A stretch of DNA of 64,000 nucleotides from Podocnemis expansa (GCA_007922195.1 ML682092.1:1327721-1391720); one strand, 5' to 3'. Numbered from the stretch's first letter, positions 43,690 to 54,859 are shown. Notes: generated by a model from the letters alone, not told the origin. Numbers and translations are program-made.

Positions 43690-45700
43690 TTAAGAGGTGC
43701 GCCTCTTGTAACGAGGCAATGCCAACTTCTGACTGGCATAAAGAATGCATTAAGTGCCTGGGAGAGGCACATATAACATCTAAATGTGGAAACTGTAAAA
43801 ACCTCCCCTCCCAAACCAGAAAGGAGAGGGAGAGGAAATTAAAATTATTATTAATTGAAGGCTCTCTGAGACTGGAGTTAGATCCCGGTCCGTCTTCACA
43901 GCCAGCACAAGCGCCACACAAGAGGCGGTCCTTGAGCCCTCTCCAGCGACTGAAAAGAGATCAAGGAGTTCAGTTTCTAATACTGGCTCCTCTGACTCTC
44001 ATACAAATTCAGGGATGAATTCCCCTAAACGCTCAGATCACCCAAAAAGCGCTCTGCTGAGCGCGGGTACGCAGCCAGATCAGCAAAACAAGTTTCAGTG
44101 CCATCAACGGACTCAGCAAACATATCAGCTCCACAAACGGCTGCCTTGGCACTGTCAATGGTGCTCACAGCCTGCTGTCAAATACTCTAATGGGTTCAGT
44201 GCTGCTTACTGCACTGACATAGGCACCTCAATTCTTTCACCCAGCACTGCTCTCCGTGCTGCAACCTCTGCTGACACCTGCTTCAGTGATTGACTCCTCT
44301 GTGCCTATGCAGTTTACTTCTTAAAATCCTTTACAAAGTAAAATTTCAAGAAAACATGAAAGTCCTGACATACCAAGTGGAGAGAGGATCTTACTATATA
44401 TTCATCTCCGATTTCCCCCATTTTTGGGACGCATTCATCTCCAGAATCTTTTTCTCCAAAGTTCTGACCATAGTTCTACGTCAGGCAGCAGTGAAGCTCC
44501 CCCTGCTGACAAAACGCTGCAACTGCAGCAGTCGCTACCTGCTCCTCCAGTGCCTAACACGGCTTATACATGGCCATATCCTCAATGACCTATGAATGCT
44601 CCTTTCAATATACCATATATGCCTGAGCTTACCTGGCCACAGCTGTCAAAGTCACCAGCCATTCTGTCTACATCACAGATGCCATTGCCTTTACAGCAGC
44701 CTGTTCCATTCATCCATCAACAGCCCCAGAATCAGACGCTTGCCGTGAATGCTCAGCCTCAGGAGCATGATGGCCCTGACACCCCAACTGAATGCTCTAA
44801 ATCGGATGATATTAAACAGTTCCAGGAGCTATTTAATCAGGTGGCGGACAGTGTGGATATTTCCACCCAGGATATATCCACCACTCAGCATAAATTATAC
44901 AGGATACTGCAGTCATCGATCTCCACAAAGATAGCTCTGCCTATGGATGAGGGCATCATGGAGCCCGCTAATACCATATGGCAAACACCAGCTTCCTCTG
45001 CCCCAACACATAAGAAGACCGAGAAGAAATATTTTATTGCCCATAAGGGGAATGAATTTCTTTTCACGCACCCACAGCCTAATTCACTAGTAATTGAAGC
45101 AGGAAACCAATGACTCAAACAACATCATAACAAGTCTACTACAACAGACAAAGATGATAAAAAGCTAGATACCCTGGGTAGAAAAGTATATATGTCGGCT
45201 ACCTTCCAGCTTCGAGTTGCTAATTAGACTGCAGTCTTATCCAACTATAATCATGACATATACACCAAAATCTTGGACTTTATTGATTTTATTCCAGAAG
45301 ATAAAAAGAACAAATAGTAAAATCTTATCAATGAAGGTAAATTAGTGGCTTGCACAGCACTGCAGGCTGCTCTTGATGCAGCAGATGTAGCCGCGAGAAC
45401 GATAGGCACCGCCATGGTAATGCGCAGATCATCCTGGCTCCATGCTACAGCGCTACCCAAGTAAATGCAAAATACGATTGAGGATTTGCCATTTGATAAG
45501 GAAAAGCTATTTTATGAGAGAACCAATGAGGTGATGCACACTTTAAAGAATTCACGGGCTGTGCTCCGCACGCTTGGCATATACACTTCCGTGCCATGGA
45601 AGTCCTGCAACAGATATCAACCTTACAAATATAGGTATTCCCACAGCTACCAGAATAGGAGAATCGACAACACTAGGTCTAGATAGAGAAACCAAAATAG
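43690..45700 (+). pseudogene. DIRS C gag (broken)
   Basis: The N-terminus (43.69-43.83 kb) shows a clear metal-binding cluster: CASC, then SDWHKECIKCLGEAHITSK and CGNCKNL, followed by a basic helix RKERERKLKLL. A Ser/Thr/Pro/Gln spacer follows with shifts at 44.0-44.6 kb. The core is in 44592-45113: FNQVADSVDISTQDI, IMEPANTIWQTPASSAPT, FLFTHPQPNSLVIEAGNQ, then a stop at 45112-45114. Coding sense continues (DTLGRKVYMSA near 45.17 kb; TIEDLPFDKEKLFYE in 45465-45686). Confidence 0.8.
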
Positions 45701-47563
45701 GAGAAGACAGCCTAACCAATCAACCTCCAATACTCCCGCAAACACCTCCAAACAGCAATTTTGGTGCTTTCACAGAGGGAATGTTCGGCCACCCCATAGT
45801 CATGCCAAGAGTAATCTCTCACAATCCTTTCTTCTACCATCATTTGCTGCCATTTCTCCGTCATTGGCAGGCCATCACAACAGACAAGTAGGTTATAGAA
45901 ATTATTACCAAGGGCTATTCCATTCCGTTTACATCGAAACCCACCTCCCATTACCTTTCCCCGTCCCTTTTCAGGGACCCCAATCACGTACAAATCCTAC
46001 AGCAAGAAATTGACAATATCATACACTTGGGAGCAACAGAGGAAGTTCCACTCCAATTCATCGGGAAGGGATTTTACTCTCGCTACTTCATAACAGAAAA
46101 ATGCACAGGAGGATGGAGACCAATATTGGACCTACACGAGTTAAACAAGTTTGTAAAAACTCAAAAGTTCAAAATGGTTTCTATTGGCATGATAATACCT
46201 TCTCTGGAAAAAGGGGACTGGTTGACATCACTTGATCTAAAAGACACCTACTTTCATGTGCCCATAAATCCAGGCCACAGAAAATTTCTCTGATTCCAAT
46301 TCCAGAACAAACTCTACCAATACACGGTGCTTCCATTTGGCCTTTGTACAGCACCAAGGGTTTTCTCGAAACTTATGGCTGTGGTGATGGCCTTTCTACA
46401 CAGAAAGAAAGTCATGATATTTCCTTACTTAGACGACTTCCTTATCAGAGCAAGATCATACCAGGAAGCAATGACAGCAACCAAATTGACAGAAAAGACA
46501 TTCCTATCACAAGGCTTAGCAATAAACTATGAGAAGTCCCTTACTGAACTGACACAAGAAATCCATCACATTGGTGCCAGGATCGACACCATCCCAGCAA
46601 AAGCATATCTACCCCATCAGAGATATCTCATAATAAAACAATTGGCCCTTGCAAACTTCATTGACAACCTCAACTCATGCCTGCATGCAGATACCAGGTC
46701 ACATGACTGCTACAACCTACCTGGTCCATCATGCCAGACTCACAATGAGGCCACTCCAGCTGTGGTTTCTCAACCAACAACATCATCACACCAAGACGCT
46801 CAACTCCATGTTATCAATCCCATGATTGGTCAAGGACTCCCTTACCTGGTAGACAATACATAGAAATCTTTGTCATGGCATTCCATTTACGACTCAGAAA
46901 CCCTCTGTCTTCATCACAACAGATGCTTCTCTCATAGGATGGGGTGCACATTTCCAACAACAAACAGCTCAGGGCCAATGGGCTCCTCAAGAAAGATTGT
47001 TGCAGATCAATCTACTGGATCTCAGGGCAGTGAGATACTCATGTCGACACTTCTTCCCCTCCACATCAGGTGAAGTAGTCACAGTTCACATAGACAACAC
47101 AGCCTGCATACATTACATAAATCGTCAAGGGGGCACATGTTCCCCATCCCTGTGTGTAGAAGCAATAAAATTATGGGAGTGGTGTATAATGCACAAGATC
47201 CACATATCAGCACTATACCTGCCCGGCTGTCAGAACATCATAGCAGACACCCTGAGCAGGTCCGTCTCACAAGCCCACGAATGGGAACTACACAAAGACA
47301 TCCTCTCAAACATATTCAAACTGTGGGGGATGCCCAACATCAACCTTTTTGCAACAACAGCCAACAAGAAATGCCAAAAATTCTGCTCCCGTGCAGGGAT
47401 GGGACAAGAGTCTCTGGGCAACGCATTCACTCTAGACTGGAGTCAAACCCTCCTATTTACCTTCCCTCAGATTCCCATGATACCCAGGGTAACGTGGAAA
47501 ATCCGACACAACAGGGCAAAAGTGATACTAATAGCCCCAGCATGGCCTCGCCAGCCATGGTAA
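45701..47563 (+). pseudogene. DIRS C reverse transcriptase, RNase H and post-RNase-H domain
   Basis: The frame 46027-46293 has QFIGKGFYSRYFI, WRPILDLHELNKF, LEKGDWLTSLDLKDTYFHV and ends at a stop inside HRKFL-FQF. The frame 46327-46863 has LPFGLCTAPRVFSK and the catalytic YLDD (46426-46437), then IHHIGARIDTIPAKAYLP. RNase H follows (DASLIGWGAHFQQ-type near 46.92 kb; VHIDNTACIHYINRQGGTC and YLPGCQNIIADTLSR in 46997-47563). It runs into the post-RNase-H domain INLFATTANKKCQKF...FTFPQIPMIPR...ILIAPAWPRQPW. RT and RNase H motifs are intact but frames are broken. Confidence 0.82.
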
Positions 47564-47689
47564 ACTTATTTCCTCAGGATGTCCACATGACCACCAGTCA
47601 CTCTTCCCGACAGTCCCACCCTTCTGTCACAGAACAAGGACAGACTAACACATATTGACCTTCACAAGCTTCACCTGACAGCATGGCAC

Positions 47690-48770
47690 CTCGATGGTTC
47701 AACAATTTAGAACTCCAATGTTCAGACAAAATCAAAAACGTCCTTTTAAACAGCAGGAAACCTGCAACTAGACAGACTTACCTTCAGAAATGGTGATGAT
47801 TTTCCATCTGGTTCTCTCGTAGATCGATCACTTCTCCTCAAGCTACCATTCCAGACATTCTTGAATACCTTAACCACCTTAAAGGAACAAATGTTGCCAT
47901 TAATACTATTAAGGTTCACCTGGCAGCCATCTCCATGTTCCATAATGCAATAGATGATTCATCCATATTCTTACACCGAACAATAAAGAGATGTATGGTG
48001 AGACTACATAATTTGTAACCGCAAACATGTCCTCTAGTCCATCCATGGGACCTCTCCATGGTTCTCCGGGTATTATTGAAACCCCTAGTTGAAACCTTAG
48101 CAGTGGTCTCCCTCCTCCATCTATCCATGAAAGTTGCGTTCCTTGTTGCCATAACGTCAGCAAGACATGTGGGCGAATTGGTGGCCCTGATGGCCCTATA
48201 CACCGTTTTCTACAAAGATAAGATATCACTTCACCCTCACCCTAAGTTTCTCCCAAAAATTACATCGGCTTTCCACATCAACCAGACCATACATCTCCCT
48301 TCCTTTTTCCCTAAACCACATACTACGAACCAGCAGGCTGCCCTCCATACCCTCGATGTCAGACATGCCCTTGCGTTCTACCTGTAAAGGACAAAACAAT
48401 TCAGAAACACTCCTAGACTCTTTGTTTCCACTGCAGAGCATTCTCAAGGCAACCCAGTATCAGAACAGAGACCATCAAACTGGATCTCTTCCTGCATTCG
48501 AACAGCATGTACTTTATCAGGAACCGATCCACCTGATAATATCAGAGCACACTCTGCTAGATCATTAGCCACATCCACTGCCTTCCTAAAGAATGTTCCA
48601 TTATCAGACATTTGTAAAGCTGCCACTTGGTCATCGGCCGACACTTTTGTAAGACATTATGCCATAGAACAAATCTCCCAGACAGACACAGCTATTGGTA
48701 GAGCAGTACTAGGAACTTTACTCATTGAACACTCCGAAGTCCCAACCTGCTTTGTGGGATACTGCTAAAT
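47690..48770 (+). pseudogene. DIRS C tyrosine recombinase
   Basis: The N-terminal part (47.74-47.99 kb) reads SRKPATRQTYLQKW, then a stop, then ILEYLNHLKGTNVAIN and VHLAAISMFHNAI. The frame 48058-48387 gives KVAFLVAITSARHVGEL: His at 48166-48168 sits where box I Arg is expected. The HXXR box is HSAR (48550-48561) and the nucleophile Tyr is in RHYAIEQ (48658-48660), with the frame closing near 48770. One catalytic residue and several frames are damaged. Confidence 0.8.
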
Positions 48771-48774
48771 AGTC

Positions 48775-49155
48775 ACCTGAAGTGGAGCAGTTGGTGACAC
48801 TGCTTGAAGTAGAAATGGAGGGTACTCACCTTAGTGCAGTAGCAGGAGTTCTTTGAGATGTGTGTCTCCAACATGCTACACTACCTTCCCTTCTCCCCTC
48901 TACTTTGGAGTATATCTCACTTACCTGGTCACCGCGGTAGACAGGGAGCTGAGGTGGGGGTGGAAGGAGTGCTTGTGCCTCACAGTTGGTGCAAAAACCA
49001 CACTACAGACTGGTGTGTGCCTCCTTCCCCATGGGGACACTGCTAAAGAACCTCTAGTCTAGATGCGGGGTGTGCCCACATACCTGAAGTGGAGCATGTC
49101 GGGGACACGCATCTCGAAGAACTCTGGCTACTGCACCAAGGTAAGTAACCTCCAT
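48775..49155 (+). repeat. DIRS C internal complementary region and right inverted terminal repeat
   Basis: ACCTGAAGTGGAGCAGTTGG (48776-48795) is followed by the joint GGGTACTCACCTTAGTGCAG and the forward piece AGTTCTTTGAGATGTGTGTC. The right terminal repeat ends GAAGAACTCTGGCTACTGC plus an extension CCAAGGTAAGTAACCTCC not present at the left end. Confidence 0.78.
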
Positions 49156-49290
49156 TTAAGTGTATAGGGGCTGATATAGGTACAGCCCCCTTTACCTATT
49201 GCCCAGTTGGAAATGCGTTTCCATTTGGCTGTATAGGAGGTTCTAGCGAAGGGTCTCCTACTACTGATTAGTACCCTCTTGACCCTATTC
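49156..49290 (-). pseudogene. DIRS A tyrosine recombinase, N-terminal piece
   Basis: Read on the minus strand it gives a recombinase start resembling SSRRPFARTSYTAKWKRISN, equivalent to RKASTRATYAAKWRRFVHW of copy B, then is cut by copy C. The rest of the gene is at 43279-42397. Confidence 0.75.
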
Positions 49291-50090
49291 TAGCACAGTC
49301 TTTCTTGCTCATTTAGCAACAGAATCTCCAGGCCATCAGGTGCAGGAGACTGGGGTTCGGGCGCCACAGATGCCCCGGATTCTGTGTCAGAAGGTCTGCC
49401 CAAAGGGGAAGGCAGAGTGGTGCATCTACGGACAGATCTTGTAGGATCGAGTACTAGTGTTGTCTGAGCCAATCTGGAGCTATTAATATCATGTCTGCTC
49501 CGTCCCTCCTTACCTTCAGGAGGACCCTGTGCATCAGCGGGATTGATGGGAAGGCATCTGACAGGGGTCCCAACCAGTGAAGCAGGAAGGCATCCGTTAG
49601 CAAACCTTCCTCCTGACCTCCGAGGGAGCAGAAGCGACGACAATTGCAGTTCTGTCATGTCACAAATATGTCCACTTGGGGTGTTTCCCAGCTGTCGACT
49701 AGGTGGGATACCATTGTATTGTGGAGGCACCACTCGTGGTGGGCTAGAGGGGTTCTGCTGAGCGAGCCCACTAGCCTGTTGTCCACACCAGGCAGGTGAG
49801 CCACTGCTGGGGTGAAATTGTACCCCAGGGCTATTTCCCAGAGTCAGGTTGCCTCTAAGCAGACAGCTGGGGAACGGACACCCTCCTGGCAGTTCGTGTA
49901 GAAACATGGCGTTTGTGTTGTCTCTTAGGATCTGGACTGTTTTGCCTTTTATGCTGTCCAGAAAGATCCTGCAGGCCAGTGTGATAGCCCGCAGCTCCTT
50001 CACGTTTATGTGAAGGCAGCTGTCCCTGGAGGACCAATGTCCTTGAGTGGAAAGTCCCCCTGATATGTGGGCTCCCCACACCAGCTCTGA
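49291..50090 (-). pseudogene. DIRS A RNase H and post-RNase-H domain
   Basis: The frame 50081-49290 begins MWGAHISGGLSTQGHW and INVKELRAITLACRIF, both standard for DIRS RNase H, with DNTNAMF as the DNT block. After about 49.9 kb the frame no longer matches the family although it stays open; the matching text is in other frames (for example the equivalent of PRWYPTI/GNTPSGHI near 49.69 kb). The end of the open frame (LLLNEQERLC) precedes the recombinase. Confidence 0.7.
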
Positions 50091-51010
50091 GGCATCATGG
50101 TTACGGTAGGGTCTGACACCTCAAAGGAGATTCCTCCCATTGCAAAGAGGGGATCCCTCCAGACCTCTAGTGTCCCCAGAATGTTGCAGGGGTCCGACAG
50201 TGTCTTGCATGGAGGGTGTCTCTGTGGGTGGAACACTGTGGACAGCCAGATCTGGAACAGTCTCATTCTCAGGCAGGCCGTCCTTATCACCGAAGTGGAG
50301 GCTGCCATGTACTTGAGGAGCTGGAGACAGCATCGGGCCGTGGTTACCTGGGAGTTTTGCAGCTCTGCAATGATAGTGTAAATGGACCGAAATCTTAAGG
50401 GGGAAAAGGAAGCCCTCCCTTTTTTGGAGTCTAGGAGAGCTCCAGTGAACTCTGTGTCCTGGGACGGGAAGAGTTTTGACTTTTCTCGCTTTATGCAAAG
50501 CCCCAGGTATTTGCATGGCTGATTCACTACTTTGACGCTGTGTTTGACCTGGGCTTTTGATTTCCTTTTTATTAGTCAGTCATCTAGGTAGGGGTATGTC
50601 TTTGTATGCTGCCGGCGCAGGTGCATAGCGACTGTCACCATGCACATTGTGAATACCCTGGGGCCCAAGGAGAACCCAAAAGGGAGTGATGTGAACTGGA
50701 AGCATCTTCCCCACACTGTGAACCTTAGAAACCATCTGTGGCAGGGGCGTATCACTATGTGAAAATAAGCATCCTTTAGATCGAGGGCCACAAACCAATC
50801 CCTGTAATCAAGAGTTGGGACAATCTGTGATAGAGAAACCATATGAAATTTTATTTTCCTGATATGCTTGTTTAGAACTCTGACGTCTAGGATAGGTCTC
50901 AGGTCTCCGTTTGGCTTGGGAACTCTAAAGTAGCGGCAGTAAAACTAATTTCCTTGCTCCGATCTTGGGACTTTCTCTATGGCCCTGAGGGAGAGGAGTT
51001 TTTTCGCACT
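50006..51010 (-). pseudogene. DIRS A reverse transcriptase
   Basis: The frame 50842-50576 carries MVSLSQIVPTLDYRDWFVALDLK, AYFHIVIRPCHRWFLRF, LPFGFSLGPRVFTMC and the box YLDD (50579-50590). A stop (TGA) follows where the family has Trp. The frame 50527-50006 continues with YLGLCIKREKSKLFP, TEFTGALLDSKKGRASF and RCCLQLLKYMAAS. The RT N-terminus at about 50.85-51.0 kb is readable as PNGDLRPILDVRVLNKHIR-like text with an upstream shift. Confidence 0.8.
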
Positions 51011-51199
51011 TTCTCTTGAGCATCAGGTCTAGTTCCCAGCTCCCAAGATTCAAGCGAGACAGAGGTTTTCTGTACTGAGGCATGGACCAGAATTGTATGA
51101 GATATCCCTTTGAGACCATGTGCAGCACCCATCGGTCAGTTGTGATGTTGGTCCAGTGATGAGAGTACCGGGCCAAACGGCTGGCAAAGGTTAGGGCTG

Positions 51200-53442
51200 T
51201 GATCATGATGCCCTCAGGCTGACTGTCAAAAGCACTCCTTCTGTCCTGCTGAACCTTGTCCCTGCAGACCAGCCTGGGAGGCCTGGCATTTTTGGCCTCT
51301 ACCTGGGTGGATCTTTTTCCCATCCAGACCCCCGTTTTGGCACTGAGGGTGTTGGTAGGACTGGGAACAGGAGCCCTGAATCTGGGTCTGCTGTTGCAGC
51401 TGCTGAGGTGGTTGTTGGAGTAGCTGCTGGGACTGGAAGGAGCGCCTAACAGGTGGCGGTGTATATGTGCTTAGGGCCCTAAGGGTGGCCCTAGAATCCT
51501 TCATCCTGCGCAGCTTTGAGTCCATGGACTCAACAAAGAGGGCAAGGCCTTCAAATGGTAGGTCCTGCATGATCATTGGCATCTGCTGGGACAGGCCTGA
51601 GCCTTGAAGCCAGGCCGCTCACTTCACAGCCACAGCAGAAGCCGTTGTATGCGAGGCTGTGTCAGATACATCCCAGGAGGTCATAAGGGCATCTTTAAAG
51701 GCCAAGACCCTTTCCTCCACCATTGCTTCAAAGTCCATCAGGTGGTCCCTAGGGATGCAATCATGCAAGCTCTCCATAGCCCTGCAGAGGTTGAACAAGT
51801 ATCTGCCCCATGAGGGCTTGGTGATTGGGAATGCACAGCTGTAAGGCAAAGGTAGAATAAACTTTCCTGCCGAATAGATCGTTTTTTTACATCCTTGTTC
51901 TTAGGGGTAGAGGCTGGTTTGCCCTGCCTTTGCTTCTGTTTAACTGTGTCCACCACCAGAGACCCTGGTGTAGGGTGATGGAAAAGGAATGCAAACGTAT
52001 TGGTGCGAACGTGGTACCCCTGATCTGCCACCTTTGACACGGGAGGGATTGATGATGGGGTTTGCCATCATGCCTTCCCAATACTGTACACCCCTTCATG
52101 GAGGGGGACAGAGACCTGTACAGGTGGGGCGGTGTCACTGACATCAAAGAGGGGTTCACGCTCCTCCTTGACCACCTCTAAATCCAATTTGAGGTTTGCT
52201 GCCATACGATGAGGCAGCTCCAGCTGCATGCGGGAATCGTCCGTGTATGTCAGGGGTCTTTGAAAGGTAACCTCATCCGGGGAAGAGGACAAAAGGACCT
52301 GTGATCTACTTCACTGGGTGCAATCCTGTTTGTGTTCGTCATCAGATAGGTTCAATGAGTCAGATGTTTGGGTCAGCGATGGTGCAGATGGGTGCCTGGA
52401 GACAGGGTCATCCTCAGCCGTCCAATCCAGCCATTCCTCCAACCAGTCATTGGAGGAGCCTATGCCAGTGGGTCAACAGAAGAGGGAGAGGCCCCTTTCC
52501 CTCCGTGTGCCCTCCAGCCCCACATCACCATGTCTGGAACTCCACTGTGTCTCCTGCACTGGGGTGCCAGGCCTGCACCTCCTCTTGGTGGGGGCGTCGG
52601 GGAATGCTTCCAGCACTGTTTACCCGCCCATCCACTGGTACCAGGGTTTCGCTTCAGAGCTTTTGGACATCTAGGGCTCTGAGGAGTGGAGCGAGCAGGA
52701 GGAGGTCGGTGAGGATGAGTTTAGACCTCTGGCATCTTGAGCCCTGGGAGCACGGTACAGAGGGCTCACGGGCTGAGTACTGGGTGGAGTAGTTATCTGA
52801 ATGATCTTCGGCACTGTTCTGTGGTACCGGTGAAGCGCTCGATGGCACTGAGGCCAGGAATGGTACTAAGCATCTTGTCGTCCACTCCTTTACTGAAATC
52901 GCCAGTTCGCCCTTCGACCTGGCTTTCTCGGATGGTACTGGAGCCGGTGCCTGGAGCATGGCCTGAGCTGCTGGAAGGGCCTCCGGTGTCAACGATACCA
53001 AAAGGTACCCCGATCCCAACTCCTGAGGAGGGGTGTCCAGGGGTGGTGCAAGACGATGCCATACCGCTGCTGAGTTGAATGCTGAATGTGGCTTTGTAAT
53101 CTGAGCCAGAGAGCAGCCTCAGACAGGTTCTGGTGCAGAATTCGCACATGGGGCTGGCAGAGCATTCAGCACGAGAGGTGTTTCAGGTGTTGGGTGAGAT
53201 GCCCGATCTTGGGCAAGGTTGCACAACTTCCACTCCTTGTCTTTGCAGGTCCTCTACTTACAGGACTTGCAGATGGAGCAATTTTCCAGGAGGTGATTCT
53301 CACTAAGGCACATGAGACATTTCTCATGTGCGTCGTTGATCGGGAAGGCTTTGCAGCATGATGGGCAAGGCTTAAACTCTGGCATCATTATCACGAATAA
53401 ACAAAGAGAGGCACTTGCTTCCACAAGTTTCAGCTGTTCCAA
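51200..53442 (-). pseudogene. DIRS A gag (broken)
   Basis: The N-terminal metal-binding cluster is in 53442-53254: CPSC, then NDAHEKCLMCLSENHLLENC and SICKSC. A long Ser/Pro spacer (53.15-52.35 kb, several overlapping frames) follows. The core is in 52292-51738 (SSPDEVTFQRPL, LPHRMAANLKLDLEVVKE, FLFHHPTPGSLVVDTV) with shifts. The C-terminal part is in 51849-51226 (FKDALMTSWDVSDTASHTTAS, MIMQDLPFEGLALF, then a Gln-rich stretch). The order and spacing match copies B and C. Confidence 0.78.
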
Positions 53443-53469
53443 TACCGTTGCTGAGGGTGGAAAAAGGGA

Positions 53470-53650
53470 ACTGGGAGGGTCAGGGTTACGGCCACCTATA
53501 TAGCCTCGGTCGCAGCACGGAGGGGGCGTTAGCCATTTGCCCTAACCTGACAGGCTGAGGCCAAAGACTTTCTGAGCTATTGTGTGCTCGGCACATATAC
53601 ACCTATAAGTGAATGATGTGAGCAGACCTTGAAGAACAGTATTTTGGGAT
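53470..53650 (-). repeat. DIRS A right (gag-side) terminal repeat
   Basis: It carries CTGACAGGCTGAGGCCAAAG and GTGAGCAGACCTTGAAGAAC, reverse complements of text at 36.19-36.28 kb. The element end is placed at about 53640-53650. No target duplication is expected for DIRS elements and none is seen. Confidence 0.78.
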
Positions 53651-54009
53651 AGGGTAACAGTGTTGATGGACTGTTTGTATTGTTTTTATTGTGGAAGGAG
53701 GTGAAGATTAACAGGTTGGGTATCCTATATATCTATATACTTCACAGATAGAGATGTTTTTGCCCTGTAATGTGTAGGAAGATCCCCTCTTAACAGTCTC
53801 TTAATGTCTTGCCTTTGACTCTTGGCTCTCACCTTTGTTTTTGTTGATTTTTTTTAAAATTGTAAACCCTTAAGAGAAAGTCTTTGTCTCCTTTCCTGCC
53901 TGTTTATCTCTAAGCACACTATTAGATATTTACAAATAAATAATGAATTGCTTCTGAAAATCATCTTCCAGAAATCGAACCGTACTTTAGATGAAAATAT
54001 AATTAAATA
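53651..54009. other. No recognised feature
   Basis: AT-rich DNA to the right of the DIRS nest; nothing identified. Confidence 0.45.
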
Positions 54010-54235
54010 TGTTATACTATGGTTATGTCTACACTGTCAAAGGTATTGCAAAATAGTTATTTCAAAATAGCATTTTTTCGAATTTATTAGTTTGAAATAG
54101 GATTCTAGTGAAGACTCTCTATTTTGAAATAAGGTAAGAATTATTATTTCAAAATAAGGTAGGAATTATTATTTTGAATTAGAGAGTCTTCACTAGACTC
54201 TGTTGTGAAATAAGGGAAGGCAGGCAAAAGTATAG
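54010..54235. mobile_element. Partial MITE related to the 28.4-kb palindromic element
   Basis: TGGTTATGTCTACACTG at about 54018 resembles the 28-kb TIR, and variants of TTATTTCAAAATA and TTATTTTGAAATAA recur within. AGAGAGTCTTCACTAGACTC occurs near the right side and its complement near 54.1 kb (TCTAGTGAAGACTCTCT), giving a fold-back. The right TIR is not seen. Confidence 0.55.
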
Positions 54236-54859
54236 GGCCATTATTTTGGGGGGGAAAAAAAAACAATTCCAAGGTAGAATTGGTGAGTTGCTGAGTTGCA
54301 AAAAGTTCTTTCCAGAATCAGCATATCAGGTTATGGTTCAAATAGGCAGTCCAGGTCAAATATCAGGGTAGTCCAGACTGGAGCTGGAGACAGTCTTGCC
54401 ACTTAACTTTCTCCTGAAGATTGTTCAATGCTGAGAGAGGACCAGATTAGGGCCACAGAGTTCTTTTAGAGATCTCTGGTGGGCTAGATAGCCTCTTAAC
54501 TGTAGTTAACACAGCAGGGATTCCTTGGGTGAAGCACATATTATATGTTCTGAAGTTAAACCTCAATTTAGACACACATTGGTAATTTGTTGCATTGATT
54601 TGTACAGGGTAGCTGTCCAACTCCCACTATTCACAGGTATTTTACAAAGAAAAATAAAGACAACTATATCACTACACCAAGTTTCATCGATGTGTTAATG
54701 TCTGCTTTTGATTTACGAATCAACAGACTATATAGTGACAGAGAGGAACTGTCTGGTTAACGTTTTTAGCATTTAACAATAATAGCTAAACACAGGAAAA
54801 TACAGTCATTATCTTCTTCTGGTTCTCTAAGAATACCGGTCTAAATTTCAAAGCTCTAG
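54236..54859. other. No recognised feature
   Basis: Non-coding DNA without a motif or boundary that I can support. Confidence 0.4.

Larger units (their letters stand above)
43280..49155 (+). mobile_element. DIRS-type retrotransposon copy C
   Basis: About 5.88 kb with inverted terminal repeats at 43.28-43.50 kb and 48.89-49.15 kb and the full DIRS gene order. It is inserted in copy A's recombinase gene; joining 49156 to 43279 on the minus strand restores the alignment of A with the other recombinases. It is AT-richer than B and closer to copy D in gag and recombinase wording. Several stops and shifts are present. Confidence 0.87.
36185..53650 (-). mobile_element. DIRS-type retrotransposon copy A, hosting copies B and C
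   Basis: Copy A is split into three parts: 36185-36464 (terminal repeat and part of the internal complementary region), 42321-43279 (recombinase C-terminal part) and 49156-53650 (recombinase start, RNase H, RT, gag, outer terminal repeat). Removing the two plus-strand DIRS copies leaves one continuous minus-strand element of about 5.7 kb. The outer repeats at 36.19-36.36 kb and 53.47-53.64 kb are reverse complements (both carry CAGCCTGTCAGG/TTAGCCTGTCAGG-type text). Confidence 0.85.
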
